Source of the DNA: Costertonia aggregata
GTDB taxonomy: Bacteria > Bacteroidota > Bacteroidia > Flavobacteriales > Flavobacteriaceae
Direction of reading: 5' to 3'
DNA: 64,000 nt
Assembly (NCBI RefSeq): GCF_013402795.1
Contig: NZ_CP058595.1
Location: forward strand, 779,501-843,500
The translations under genes and the position numbers were made by a program. This document shows, in pieces, positions 9,604-18,353 of this stretch. The notes under the pieces are model-generated. The model searched no databases. It worked only from the letters and a program-made list of their open reading frames with translations, and was not told where the DNA came from. Each line of letters opens with the position of its first letter. Position 1 is the stretch's first letter.

Positions 9604-9619
9604 CGACCAATTCACATCT

Positions 9620-11095
9620 ATGAACATCCGCCTTTGGATTCTATTATGCCTTTTTTCCATTTCATATAATGGTTTTTCCCAAGAAACCAAACCCGTTGAA
9701 ACTATTGAACCTACTATAGAAGCTACCACAATCAATGATATAGCTACTATTGAACAAAGTGCTAAAGCAGTTGCCCTTACCGTACCCAACGAAGGCTTTT
9801 CAATGCATAGTTTATGGAGAGGTATTTTGGGTATGGCGGTACTTATATTAATTTCTTTTTTATGCAGCGCAAACCGAAAAGCCATAAACTGGAAAACCGT
9901 AGGTATAGGTCTTGGGATCCAGCTTTTAATAGCTATAGGGGTTCTTAAAGTCCCTTTTGTCCAAGCTATTTTTGATAGAATAGGCAAAATTTTTGTCAGC
10001 ATACTCGATTTTACCAGGGCAGGAAGTAAATTTTTGTTCGAAGGATTGGTCGTTGATATGGATACGTTTGGGTTTATTTTTGCCTTTCAAGTATTACCGA
10101 CCATCATATTTTTTTCCGCTTTGACATCGGTACTTTTTTATTTGGGCATCATCCAAAAAGTGGTGAAGGCCCTAGCCTGGCTTTTGACCAAATCTTTAGG
10201 CATATCGGGTGCAGAAAGTTTAAGTGTTGCCGGAAATATTTTTTTAGGACAGACCGAAGCACCTTTGTTGATAAAAGCCTATTTGGAAAAAATGAACAAA
10301 TCAGAAATCCTACTGGTTATGATCGGTGGTATGGCTACGGTAGCCGGGGCGGTCTTGGCAGCCTATATCGGATTTTTGGGAGGCGATGATGAAGCATTGC
10401 GGTTGGTTTTCGCCAAACACCTACTGGCAGCTTCTGTAATGGCGGCACCAGGTGCAATTGTAATTTCCAAGATTTTGTATCCACAAACCGAAGAAGTAAA
10501 TACCGATGTTGTGGTATCTACTGAAAAGATTGGGGCAAATATTCTGGACGCTATAGCCAACGGTACTACCGAAGGCCTAAAACTAGCAGTTAACGTGGGC
10601 GCCATGCTACTCGTGTTCGTGGCCTTTATTGCCATGATAAACGGTATTTTGGAGTGGACGGGCGATATTACCACATTGAACCAATGGCTAGCCGATAATA
10701 CCAGTTATCCAAAATTTTCGTTGGAAGCGATTCTCGGTACCATTTTCGCTCCTTTGATGTGGTTGATCGGGGTGGCCAAAGAGGATATAATGCTTATGGG
10801 ACAGCTTTTGGGCATTAAACTGGCCGCAAGTGAATTCATTGGATATATACAATTGGCCGAATTAAAAAATATGGCTTCTGCAACTCATCTCACATACAAC
10901 AAATCTATCATTATGGCCACGTATATGTTATGTGGTTTTGCCAATTTTGCATCCATAGGCATACAAATCGGCGGAATAGGCTCTCTAGCCCCAGGACAAC
11001 GTAAAATACTATCGGAATTTGGCCTAAAAGCAGTACTAGGCGGTTCTTTGGCCTCTTTGCTTTCAGCTACCATCGCCGGAATGATTTTGGGGTAA
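9620..11095 (+). CDS. nupC: Concentrative nucleoside transporter, NupC/CNT family
   Basis: Inner-membrane symporter importing nucleosides with H+ or Na+. I start it at the ATG at 9620, giving 491 residues beginning with a signal-like segment MNIRLWILLCLFSISYNGFSQ; the frame is open further upstream, but that part overlaps the preceding gene and looks out of frame for it. After a variable periplasmic segment (22-65), CNT features follow: AINWKTVGIGLGIQL, the core motif SLSVAGNIFLGQTEAPLLIK (Gln-Thr-Glu in substrate binding) and MLCGFANFASIGIQIGGIG near the end. The extra signal peptide and N-terminal segment are usual in flavobacterial homologues. Thymidylate synthase lies downstream. Confidence 0.93.
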   Translation: MNIRLWILLCLFSISYNGFSQETKPVETIEPTIEATTINDIATIEQSAKAVALTVPNEGFSMHSLWRGILGMAVLILISFLCSANRKAINWKTVGIGLGIQLLIAIGVLKVPFVQAIFDRIGKIFVSILDFTRAGSKFLFEGLVVDMDTFGFIFAFQVLPTIIFFSALTSVLFYLGIIQKVVKALAWLLTKSLGISGAESLSVAGNIFLGQTEAPLLIKAYLEKMNKSEILLVMIGGMATVAGAVLAAYIGFLGGDDEALRLVFAKHLLAASVMAAPGAIVISKILYPQTEEVNTDVVVSTEKIGANILDAIANGTTEGLKLAVNVGAMLLVFVAFIAMINGILEWTGDITTLNQWLADNTSYPKFSLEAILGTIFAPLMWLIGVAKEDIMLMGQLLGIKLAASEFIGYIQLAELKNMASATHLTYNKSIIMATYMLCGFANFASIGIQIGGIGSLAPGQRKILSEFGLKAVLGGSLASLLSATIAGMILG

Positions 11096-11250
11096 AACCC
11101 CACTCCGGTCGCGCTCAGCACAGGCCTACTCGCCAAAGAGGGAGTTCTTTTGAATTCGTTGATAATTATTGATAAGTGTTGACCTATTAACCTGACCAAA
11201 AAAAACTTTATACCTATTTTTAGAAATCAATTTTGAACACCAAATAATTT

Positions 11251-11270
11251 CCCCTTTGGGGGTTAGGGGC
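11251..11270. repeat. GC-rich CCCCTTTGGGG element abutting thyA
   Basis: A C4-T3-G5 snap-back followed by GGTTAGGGG, ending one base before the thyA start codon, in an otherwise AT-rich leader. Short elements of this look recur between genes in flavobacteria. It could hinder ribosome access to thyA or be a decayed repeat; only one copy was noticed in this window. Confidence 0.3.
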
Positions 11271-11271
11271 T

Positions 11272-12096
11272 ATGAAACAATACCACGACTTATTAAAATA
11301 TGTCCTAGAAAACGGCAATGAAAAAGGAGACCGTACGGGAACCGGCACCAAAAGTGTTTTTGGATACCAAATGAGATTTGACCTTTCAGAGGGGTTTCCC
11401 ATGGTTACCACCAAAAAACTGCATTTAAAATCCATCGTATACGAACTTTTATGGTTTTTAAAAGGAGATACCAATATTACGTATCTTCAAGAAAACGGAG
11501 TACGGATTTGGAACGAATGGGCCGATGAAAATGGAGACTTGGGACCGGTTTACGGCCACCAATGGCGCAACTGGAACAATGATGAAATAGACCAGATAAA
11601 AGAAGTTGTTCGCTCCCTTAAAAACAATCCTAACAGCAGACGTATGCTGGTTTCGGCATGGAACCCGAGTGTACTGCCCGATACGTCTAAATCTTTTTCT
11701 GAAAATGTGGCCAACGGTAAAGCGGCCCTACCGCCGTGTCACGCCTTTTTCCAGTTTTATGTTGCCGATGGCAAACTATCCTGCCAACTCTACCAGCGCA
11801 GTGCCGATATCTTTTTAGGCGTTCCTTTCAATATAGCTTCTTATGCACTGTTTACGATGATGATGGCTCAGGTATGCGGTTACGAAGCAGGAGATTTTAT
11901 TCATACTTTTGGTGATGCCCACATTTATGATAACCATATGGAACAGGTTGAGCTACAATTAAGCCGAGAACCTAGAGCACTACCCAAAATGGTCATTAAT
12001 CCAGAGGTAAAAGAAATTTTTGACTTTACTTTTGAGGATTTCACATTGGTGGGTTATAATCCACATCCACATATAAAAGGGGTTGTAGCGGTTTAA
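11272..12096 (+). CDS. thyA: Thymidylate synthase
   Basis: Converts dUMP to dTMP using methylene-tetrahydrofolate, producing dihydrofolate that the DHFR encoded at 16.7 kb can recycle. The 274 residues contain the whole family: [12 protein letters not shown] near 20, the catalytic Cys156 in [12 protein letters not shown], the dUMP-binding [18 protein letters not shown], and the closing HIKGVVAV. The long form of the enzyme is expected to be 264-316 residues, so it is complete. It is transcribed alone, just after a GC-rich snap-back element and before the ergothioneine genes. Confidence 0.97.
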   Translation: MKQYHDLLKYVLENGNEKGDRTGTGTKSVFGYQMRFDLSEGFPMVTTKKLHLKSIVYELLWFLKGDTNITYLQENGVRIWNEWADENGDLGPVYGHQWRNWNNDEIDQIKEVVRSLKNNPNSRRMLVSAWNPSVLPDTSKSFSENVANGKAALPPCHAFFQFYVADGKLSCQLYQRSADIFLGVPFNIASYALFTMMMAQVCGYEAGDFIHTFGDAHIYDNHMEQVELQLSREPRALPKMVINPEVKEIFDFTFEDFTLVGYNPHPHIKGVVAV

Positions 12097-12168
12097 CGCA
12101 CATATTGTGCTTTTTTAAGTCAATCGTAACCGCAGTATTTTCTTTATCTTTAAAGAAAAATTCCTATA

Positions 12169-13329
12169 ATGATCTTGACCGATTCCCTTTTGGATTTCTT
12201 TTTGGAAACCCGAGAGCATACCGAAACTATTTGCCGGCCTTTAGCCATTGAGGATTATGTGGTACAGCCTATAGTCGATGTCTCCCCGCCCAAATGGCAT
12301 CTTGGCCATACCACGTGGTTTTTTGAGGAATTTATTTTAAGACCACATGCGAAAGGATATACCGTTTTTAATGAAGATTTCTCCTATGTTTTCAATAGTT
12401 ATTATGAAACCGTAGGGGAACGTGTTGTACGTTCCGATCGTGGAAATATGTCCAGACCATCCGTTGAAAAAGTGTATGCATACCGTACATATGTCACCAA
12501 TGCGATGAAAAATTTATTCGGAAAAGACCAAAACCAAGAACTAAACAATCTATTGGAAATCGGGATTCATCATGAAAAACAGCACCAAGAATTATTACTG
12601 ACCGATATCAAATATATTTTGGGCAACAACCCATTGCTCCCGAACTACTCCGAAACTATTAAGGAACATCTACCCTTTAGCCATCAGCAAGAGTGGATCA
12701 GTGTAGATGAAGGCATTTATGAAATTGGGCACGACTCCGATAGTTTTTGTTACGACAATGAACTGGGCCGACACAAAGTATTTTTACATTCCTATGAAAT
12801 CTCCAACACACTGGTCACCAATCAAGAATTTATAGATTTTATCAACGATAATGGATACCAAAAATTTAATCTATGGCATGCCGAAGGCTGGGATTGGGTA
12901 ACCCAAAACAATATCACCGCTCCGTTATATTGGCATAAAATTGATGGGGAATGGCATCATTATACCCTAAACGGATTGCAAAAAATTGACCCAAACACGC
13001 CCGCAACCCATATTTCCTATTTTGAAGCCTTTGCCTTTGCCCAATGGAAAGGTTGTAGACTGCCCACCGAGTTCGAATGGGAAACTGCTCAACAATTTTT
13101 CCCGTGGGGCCAACGCTGGGAATGGACGGAAAGTGCATACCTACCCTACCCCAACTACAAAAAAGCCGATGGGGCCCTAGGTGAGTACAACGGTAAGTTT
13201 ATGGTAAACCAAAAAGTACTTCGCGGTGGTTCAGTGGCAACGCCCATAAAACACACACGAGCTACGTATCGAAACTTTTTTCAGACCAATTTAAGATGGC
13301 AATACACCGGATTGCGGTTGGCCAAATAA
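12169..13329 (+). CDS. egtB: Ergothioneine sulfoxide synthase EgtB
   Basis: Non-haem iron enzyme that uses O2 to join a thiol donor to N-alpha-trimethylhistidine. N-terminal DinB-like domain (about 1-160) carries the three expected iron ligands: His47 in KWHLGHTTW and His135/His139 in HHEKQHQELL. The C-terminal formylglycine-generating/sulfatase-modifying fold ends with RGGSVATPIKHTRATYRNFF and LRWQYTGLRLAK. The egtD gene follows 16 bases downstream, which argues for ergothioneine rather than ovothiol or selenoneine. No egtA, egtC or egtE is adjacent, so cysteine itself may be the sulfur donor, as reported for type II EgtB enzymes; that is inference. Confidence 0.92.
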   Translation: MILTDSLLDFFLETREHTETICRPLAIEDYVVQPIVDVSPPKWHLGHTTWFFEEFILRPHAKGYTVFNEDFSYVFNSYYETVGERVVRSDRGNMSRPSVEKVYAYRTYVTNAMKNLFGKDQNQELNNLLEIGIHHEKQHQELLLTDIKYILGNNPLLPNYSETIKEHLPFSHQQEWISVDEGIYEIGHDSDSFCYDNELGRHKVFLHSYEISNTLVTNQEFIDFINDNGYQKFNLWHAEGWDWVTQNNITAPLYWHKIDGEWHHYTLNGLQKIDPNTPATHISYFEAFAFAQWKGCRLPTEFEWETAQQFFPWGQRWEWTESAYLPYPNYKKADGALGEYNGKFMVNQKVLRGGSVATPIKHTRATYRNFFQTNLRWQYTGLRLAK

Positions 13330-13345
13330 TCACGACACATATCAC

Positions 13346-14317
13346 ATGCAAAATACAGCTTACCCTACATTTACATCTGAATTTGAAAAGGATGTTTACC
13401 AGGGTCTTACCGATTTTCCAAAGCACTTATCCTCAAAATATTTTTACGACAAAAAAGGGGATAAACTGTTTCAGGATATTATGGCCATGTCAGAATATTA
13501 TTTGACCGACTGTGAATTTTCAATTCTGGAAAATCACAAAGACGAAATAAGTCGGTTATTTTCGGAAGATGGGACACCCTTCAATCTGATAGAACTTGGT
13601 GCGGGTGACGGGAAAAAAACCAAGATTTTATTAAAACATCTGTCCGATAACGCTATCGATTTTAAATATCTCCCCATTGATATTAGCCAAAACGCCCTAA
13701 GCCAATTAGACGCATCCATAAAAAAAGAATTGCCCAAAATTGATATTAAAACCATGCAAGGGACTTACTTTGAGACCTTGGAACGAATTCATGAACTAAA
13801 CGGCACAAAAAAAGTAATCTTATTTTTGGGGTCCAATATCGGAAATCTGCTACACCCACAAGCCATTGATTTTTTACAAAGCGTTCAACAATTAATGCAC
13901 CAAGATGATTTGCTTTTTATGGGTTTTGACCAAAAAAAGAATCCGCAGACCATATTGGATGCCTATAACGATACATCGGGAATCACAGAAGCATTCAATA
14001 AAAATGTCCTGGCCCGTATCAATACTGAACTGGAAGGCGATTTTAATCTAAATGACTTTTTGCACTGGGAGGTGTATGACCCTGAAACGGGAACGGCCAA
14101 AAGTTATCTGGTCTCTAAAAAAGAACAATTGGTAAACATTAAAAAAATAGCTTTAAAAGTACACTTTAAGGCTTGGGAAACCATACATACCGAAATTTCA
14201 CAAAAATATGATGACGATGTGGTCGCATGGTTGGCCAAAAAGTCTGGGCTAAAAATCAAAACCGAATTTAGCGATACACAACAGCAATATAAAAACTACG
14301 TATTCAAAAAAGCATAG
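13346..14317 (+). CDS. egtD: L-histidine N(alpha)-methyltransferase EgtD
   Basis: Transfers three methyl groups from S-adenosylmethionine to the alpha-amino group of histidine, giving hercynine, the substrate of EgtB. The 323-residue protein has the EgtD start (SKYFYDKKGDKLFQDIMAMSEYYLTD), in which the Tyr-rich stretch near 47-54 binds histidine, then the SAM motif ELGAGDGKKT at 83-92 and FLGSNIGNL near 162. Translationally close to egtB (16 bases), forming a two-gene pathway. The product is an antioxidant thiol unusual for being made by only part of the Bacteroidota. Confidence 0.93.
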   Translation: MQNTAYPTFTSEFEKDVYQGLTDFPKHLSSKYFYDKKGDKLFQDIMAMSEYYLTDCEFSILENHKDEISRLFSEDGTPFNLIELGAGDGKKTKILLKHLSDNAIDFKYLPIDISQNALSQLDASIKKELPKIDIKTMQGTYFETLERIHELNGTKKVILFLGSNIGNLLHPQAIDFLQSVQQLMHQDDLLFMGFDQKKNPQTILDAYNDTSGITEAFNKNVLARINTELEGDFNLNDFLHWEVYDPETGTAKSYLVSKKEQLVNIKKIALKVHFKAWETIHTEISQKYDDDVVAWLAKKSGLKIKTEFSDTQQQYKNYVFKKA

Positions 14318-14382
14318 TAAAATTTTGGATTCTTTTGGGAAAAACTAAAAAAATCCACATAAAACGAATAAACTAAATATTT

Positions 14383-14664
14383 ATGAAAGCAATCTGGAAC
14401 AATACTGTAATAGCGGAAAGCGATGATACCGTAGTGATTGAAAACAATCATTATTTTCCTGCGGACAGCATCAAAAAAGAATTTTATAAAAAAAGTGACA
14501 CGCATACAACCTGTCCTTGGAAAGGTGTGGCCTCGTACTACACATTAGTGGTAAACGGTGAGGAAAATATTGATGCGGCCTGGTATTACCCTGAGGTTAG
14601 CGAACTTGCCAAAAGCATAAAGGGAAAGATCGCTTTTTGGAAAGGGGTCACTATTGAGGATTAG
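14383..14664 (+). CDS. DUF427 family protein
   Basis: A 93-residue single-domain protein. The segments VIENNHYFPADSI, CPWKGVASYYTL and AAWYYPEVSELAKSIKGKIAFWKGV are the hallmark of DUF427, a small beta-barrel family with no established biochemical role. It follows egtD by 65 bases on the same strand, so co-transcription is possible. A hairpin covers its stop codon. Confidence 0.85.
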   Translation: MKAIWNNTVIAESDDTVVIENNHYFPADSIKKEFYKKSDTHTTCPWKGVASYYTLVVNGEENIDAAWYYPEVSELAKSIKGKIAFWKGVTIED

Positions 14665-14677
14665 CCCAATAGTGACC
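14646..14677. terminator. Possible bidirectional hairpin spanning the DUF427 stop codon
   Basis: An 11-bp perfect stem GGTCACTATTG / CAATAGTGACC with a 10-base loop that contains the TAG stop of the DUF427 gene. It lies between two convergent genes but has no clean T tract on either side, so termination is plausible rather than shown. Confidence 0.45.
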
Positions 14678-14690
14678 ATTAGCTTTAAAA

Positions 14691-14987
14691 TTACAATTCC
14701 AATACTGCGTTTTCAGAACCGGCATAATCGTTCCATTGGTAACGGTCAGCTTCAGTTTCGTTAACATAAGTACCATCTACGATGTACTTGAATTCATAGG
14801 TTTGCTCCTTTGGTAAGTCAAAAGTACCTTTAAAGCTTCCGTTCTTTAATTTTTTTAAAGTGCTCTTTTTTGGGTTCCAATCGTTGAAATCCCCTACTAC
14901 GGCAACTTTTTTTGCTTCCTCTGCAGTCACTGTAAAAGTAACCTTGCATACCGGTTTGGTCTTTAAATATTGTTTAGCGATAGCCAT
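14691..14987 (-). CDS. Isoamylase early-set / CBM48-like domain protein
   Basis: A free-standing glycogen-recognition-like domain of 98 residues. VAVVGDFNDWNPKKSTLKKLKNG followed by YEFKYIVDGTYVNE is the characteristic CBM48/isoamylase N-terminal pattern (Gly-Asp-Phe-Asn-Asp-Trp). I start at the internal ATG (MAIAKQYLKTKPVC), preceded by a typical A-rich leader; an in-frame ATG nine codons upstream is less likely. Short homologues are common in flavobacteria; whether this one binds glycogen or a regulatory kinase-like partner cannot be seen. It points towards the DUF427 gene, with a hairpin between them. Confidence 0.82.
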   Translation of the reverse strand: MAIAKQYLKTKPVCKVTFTVTAEEAKKVAVVGDFNDWNPKKSTLKKLKNGSFKGTFDLPKEQTYEFKYIVDGTYVNETEADRYQWNDYAGSENAVLEL

Positions 14988-15136
14988 GATTTTTATTTTA
15001 TTATTATGGTACAAAACAATACATAAAACCGCTAATACACAATTGGTTAACGAAGAATTATGATTTTAATAAAATACGGTTCACAAAAGAATTGGTTTAA
15101 TAAAAAAGGGGGTGTCTTTTTTGCAATCAAGAAAGT

Positions 15137-16225
15137 TTACCTGAGCGTTTCCAAGATTTCTGTAATCCTATCGATTTCACTTTCAGTATTATAAAAGTGA
15201 AAGCTAAGCCTTATCCCGCCACCTCTTTCCGAGCATACAACATTATTATCGCAAAGCGATTTGTAAACAGCATCGTCGCCTTTCACGTTGAATATGGTAC
15301 TATGCTTTTGCCTTTTAACTACACTACCCTCTAAGATGGATAGACTGGAAAAACTATCAATACCTTTTTTTGAAAGCAGATTATTCTGATTTTCAATTTT
15401 ATGCATCCCAATTGAATTCAAAAAATTCAAGGAGAAATTAAGACTTCCAAAATTGAGCGTGTCCAAATGTCCGGGTTCAAAATATTTGGCAAATCTAATA
15501 TCGTGTTTTCCTTTCAAATCACCATTGGCTGCATTAAAACCTATAGTTTGGGGCACTAAAATTTCCTGTACGTGATCTTTGAAGAGCATAAAACCGTTTC
15601 CGAACCCGGCCAACAACCACTTATAGGCACTAGCGCCCAGAACATCTATGGCAGAATCTTCAAAATCAAAATCAACCGTACCGCAGAACTGTGTGCCATC
15701 TGCCATAATCAGCAAATCGGGGAAGTCCTTCTTTAGGGTTTTAAGAAAATCAAGATCAATTCGTATACCATTCAGCCATTGCACCAAACTCAGGGCTAGC
15801 ACATGAATCTTTTCTTTTTTGACACATTCATAAATATTATGCTCCAAGTTTTCGTCGATAGCTACATGATGTATTCTATGTCCTCTTTGCGCAAACGGCC
15901 AATTTACAGATGGATAATCCCCATTGAGCAGTGCTACGGAACTGTTTTTGTTCAACCCTTCCAAGAGCAGGTTGAATGCTAAGGAAAAATTGGGCACCAG
16001 TGATACATTTTGGACCTTGCAATTAAAAAAATGCGCCACGGTTTTTCGTGTCTCAGGAATCAAATTTGCCATTGCTTCCATTTTCATGGCTCCACCACCA
16101 ATCAAATAATCTTGATCATGCCCTCGCCGCCATGCCAGCAAATCCTCGTTTAAGAGTCCGTAAGCTGCCGTATTCGCATAAATTGAAGTATTTAGGGCTG
16201 GAAATCCGTTTCGCAGGTTTTTCAT
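15137..16225 (-). CDS. Class V aminotransferase-fold PLP enzyme
   Basis: A 362-residue PLP-dependent enzyme related to cysteine desulfurases and isopenicillin-N epimerases. Visible features are the N-terminal YANTAAYGLLNEDLLAWRRG, the substrate/cofactor region VSLVPNFSLAFNLLLEGL, the Asp of MADGTQFCGTVDFDF that contacts the pyridine ring, and the Schiff-base Lys in LGASAYKWLLAGFGNGFM. The start used is MKNLRNGF at 16225; the frame is open 23 codons further but that would run into the divergent gene. Substrate cannot be inferred from the neighbours. Confidence 0.85.
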   Translation of the reverse strand: MKNLRNGFPALNTSIYANTAAYGLLNEDLLAWRRGHDQDYLIGGGAMKMEAMANLIPETRKTVAHFFNCKVQNVSLVPNFSLAFNLLLEGLNKNSSVALLNGDYPSVNWPFAQRGHRIHHVAIDENLEHNIYECVKKEKIHVLALSLVQWLNGIRIDLDFLKTLKKDFPDLLIMADGTQFCGTVDFDFEDSAIDVLGASAYKWLLAGFGNGFMLFKDHVQEILVPQTIGFNAANGDLKGKHDIRFAKYFEPGHLDTLNFGSLNFSLNFLNSIGMHKIENQNNLLSKKGIDSFSSLSILEGSVVKRQKHSTIFNVKGDDAVYKSLCDNNVVCSERGGGIRLSFHFYNTESEIDRITEILETLR

Positions 16226-16284
16226 TCTAGGTAAAATCTTATATTGGAATTGACTTATCTTTGATAGTAAATATAGGTATTCGC

Positions 16285-16674
16285 ATGTTTTCAAAGGACA
16301 AAAATGAAATACATATTGATGTTGAACAGCACGAGCTACTGGAAAATGCCCAAAAACGCATCAAACAGAAAAAACGCCTGTTTTCGCACTTTGTCATTTT
16401 TCTTATAGGCAGTGTTTTTTTGATCATCATCAATAAAATACTCAAGTATGGGGAGACCTATGATTGGTTTGTTTGGGGTATTACCACATGGGCCTTTTTG
16501 TTTTTAATACACGCTTTTAATGTTTTTGTGACCCAAAAATTCATGGGGAAGGACTGGGAAAGAAATCAACGTGAAAAATTAGTGTTGAAACAAAAAAAAC
16601 GAATATCGGAATTACAAAAGGAAATCGAGACCGATTTTCCCTTGGCTAGCATAAACAAAAAAAACGATGATTAA
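16285..16674 (+). CDS. 2TM-domain protein
   Basis: A 129-residue membrane protein with two adjacent hydrophobic helices (FSHFVIFLIGSVFLIIINKIL and WFVWGITTWAFLFLIHAFNVF) joined by a short polar turn, followed by the basic segment FMGKDWERNQREKLV; this is the 2TM domain family (PF13239-like). Elsewhere the same domain occurs at the N-terminus of LytTR-type regulators and histidine kinases, but here it stands alone with a charged coiled tail. ATG at 16285 is chosen. A TATCTTTG box at 16256-16263 could be its -7 element. It precedes the DHFR gene by 70 bases. Confidence 0.8.
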   Translation: MFSKDKNEIHIDVEQHELLENAQKRIKQKKRLFSHFVIFLIGSVFLIIINKILKYGETYDWFVWGITTWAFLFLIHAFNVFVTQKFMGKDWERNQREKLVLKQKKRISELQKEIETDFPLASINKKNDD

Positions 16675-16744
16675 AACCACAAACCATAATTGGCTTGTTT
16701 TTTGCGATTCAACCAAATAACAATTTTATTTAAAACTAAAGATA

Positions 16745-17239
16745 GTGCATACGATTACCATGATAGCCGCCGCAAGCGAGAACAATGCATTGGGCAAAGA
16801 CAATGATTTACTATGGCACTTGCCCGATGATTTTAAGCGATTTAAAAACTTGACCACGGGCCATAAAATAATTATGGGCAGAAAGACCTTTGAGAGCTTT
16901 CCCAAACCTTTGCCCAATAGAATCCATATCATTATCACAAGGGATACTTCGTATACCACCGACTTTTCTGATTGTATAATTGTTCATTCATTGGAAGATG
17001 CCCTTAAGTTGGTAGAACATGATGAACTATCCTATATTATCGGAGGAGGTGAAATTTATGCATTGGGAATGTCATATGCTGATAAAATCGAATTGACCCG
17101 TGTACACCACTCTTTTGAGGCCGATGCTTTTTTTCCGGAAATAGATACGGATGTATGGAAAATAGTCAACGAAGAATCTCATCCAAAAGACGAAAAACAC
17201 AAGTATGCGTTCACTTATGTCACGTATGTTAAAAAATGA
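16745..17239 (+). CDS. folA: Dihydrofolate reductase
   Basis: Reduces dihydrofolate to tetrahydrofolate with NADPH, closing the cycle opened by thymidylate synthase. The 164-residue protein contains ITMIAAASENNALGKDNDLLWHLP with catalytic Asp29 in HLPDDF, the NADPH segment IIMGRKTFESFPKPLPNR, and YIIGGGEIYALGM. I use the GTG at 16745 as start because the next ATG (16760) would remove most of the first beta strand of the Rossmann-like sheet. Convergent with the racemase gene with only one base between stop codons. Confidence 0.94.
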   Translation: MHTITMIAAASENNALGKDNDLLWHLPDDFKRFKNLTTGHKIIMGRKTFESFPKPLPNRIHIIITRDTSYTTDFSDCIIVHSLEDALKLVEHDELSYIIGGGEIYALGMSYADKIELTRVHHSFEADAFFPEIDTDVWKIVNEESHPKDEKHKYAFTYVTYVKK

Positions 17240-17240
17240 G

Positions 17241-18029
17241 TCAAAAATCCATGTACTCGACAGCACAGTTTGAGGCGTCGGTTTGTAAAAAAGACTCAAG
17301 CACAGTAGTATTGATATTTGTATAAAATTGATGTTTTCCCAGTGCGGTCGTTGTGCTTATCATCCCTTTTTTTTCCAATATCGCTTTTGTCTGTTTGGCC
17401 ACTGCCAATCCGGAATCTATGATTTTAATATATGAAGGAATAATATTTTTCAATATAGGTATAAGATACGGATAATGGGTACACCCCAAAACCAAGGCAT
17501 CTATGTTTTGTTCCAACATAGGTTTTAAGAACTTCTCGAGAAGCTCTGTTGTCTTATCGGAGGAAATCTCACCCGATTCTATCAAGGGCACCAAACCCAA
17601 GCCTTCCTGAATATGAACCGTAATGCCTTCCGAGTGATTGGCAGTGGTACTGTGAAACAGGCTACTGGCCAATGTACCCTTAGTCGCCAAAACCCCAACA
17701 GATTTTGTTTCGGATTGTAAAGCAGCCGGTTTTATAGCCGGTTCTATCCCTATAAATGGTACATTGTAATTATCGCGAAGATATGTTATGGCGTTTGTAG
17801 TGGCTGTATTGCAGGCAACTACAATAATTTTACAACCCTTGTTCAATAAAAGCTCTGTATTCTTGATACTGAGTTCCACAATTTCCTCAACAGATTTATC
17901 ACCGTACGGGGCGTTTTTGCTATCGGCCAGATACATACAGTTTTCATTGGGCATCAAAAGGCTGATTTCCCTCCATATGGAAGTACCGCCGATACCCGAA
18001 TCAAAAATACCTATGGGGTTTGTATTCAT
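17241..18029 (-). CDS. murI: Glutamate racemase
   Basis: Interconverts L- and D-glutamate for peptidoglycan synthesis. Both catalytic cysteines are visible: Cys73 in VACNTATTNA and the second in VLGCTHYPYL; the N-terminal IGIFDSGIGGTSIW contains the catalytic Asp region. The start MNTNPIG at 18029 gives 262 residues, the usual size; a second ATG lies two codons upstream and the frame stays open a further 26 codons without family similarity. Upstream lie the OmpH chaperones and BamA, so this is part of an envelope-biogenesis stretch, but a 324-base gap with its own hairpin separates them. Confidence 0.95.
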   Translation of the reverse strand: MNTNPIGIFDSGIGGTSIWREISLLMPNENCMYLADSKNAPYGDKSVEEIVELSIKNTELLLNKGCKIIVVACNTATTNAITYLRDNYNVPFIGIEPAIKPAALQSETKSVGVLATKGTLASSLFHSTTANHSEGITVHIQEGLGLVPLIESGEISSDKTTELLEKFLKPMLEQNIDALVLGCTHYPYLIPILKNIIPSYIKIIDSGLAVAKQTKAILEKKGMISTTTALGKHQFYTNINTTVLESFLQTDASNCAVEYMDF

Positions 18030-18152
18030 TATCATATCATCTAACAAAACTAAAAATAAGATTATTTGAACAATATTTTTTCTTCTTTGTAAATATCGTT
18101 TATCCAAACACAAAATTATTTCTGAATCTTGTTAACGAATCATATAGGTTTG

Positions 18153-18232
18153 TCACCTCGAGCACAGTCGAGAGGTCGTCTGATATTACATGCTCAAAGT
18201 GAGTTCTCTACTTCGCTCTTTAGAAATGACAA
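18153..18232. repeat. Flavobacterial intergenic repeat-like element
   Basis: The block starts GTCACCTCGAGCACAGTCGA and ends GAGTTCTCTACTTCGCTCTT followed by AGAAATGACA. The two ends are imperfect inverted copies (GTCA..TCGAG..CGAGAGG versus TTCTC..CGCTC..TGAC) and each can fold on itself. Elements of this wording are frequent between genes in marine Flavobacteriaceae. Only one copy is in this window, so the repeat status rests on recollection of the type, not on a comparison. Confidence 0.5.
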
Positions 18233-18305
18233 CAGCGTCTTAAAGAATCACAAAAAAATATATCCACGGTACGGAATCTATATATTTGTGTAAAGTCTAT
18301 AGACA

Positions 18306-18334
18306 ACAAAAGCCACGCATAGCGTGGCTTTTGT
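18306..18334. terminator. Terminator downstream of ompH genes
   Basis: A 13-bp perfect stem ACAAAAGCCACGC / GCGTGGCTTTTGT with a 3-base loop, 20 bases after the ompH stop codon on the minus strand and T-rich on both outer flanks. Confidence 0.85.
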
Positions 18335-18353
18335 TTTTCTATGTTGAATATTT

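Larger units (their letters stand above)
18030..18353. other. Non-coding gap holding a dispersed-repeat-like element and a terminator
   Basis: No credible gene here. The left part (18030-18140) is AT-rich leader of murI. The middle holds a repeat-like block at about 18153-18232, and the right end a strong hairpin at 18306-18334. Confidence 0.6.

Noticed and set aside
9413-9619. Upstream extension of the nucleoside transporter overlapping the nuclease gene
   Set aside because: The extra 69 residues are an out-of-frame reading of the preceding gene; the ATG at 9620 begins a proper signal peptide.
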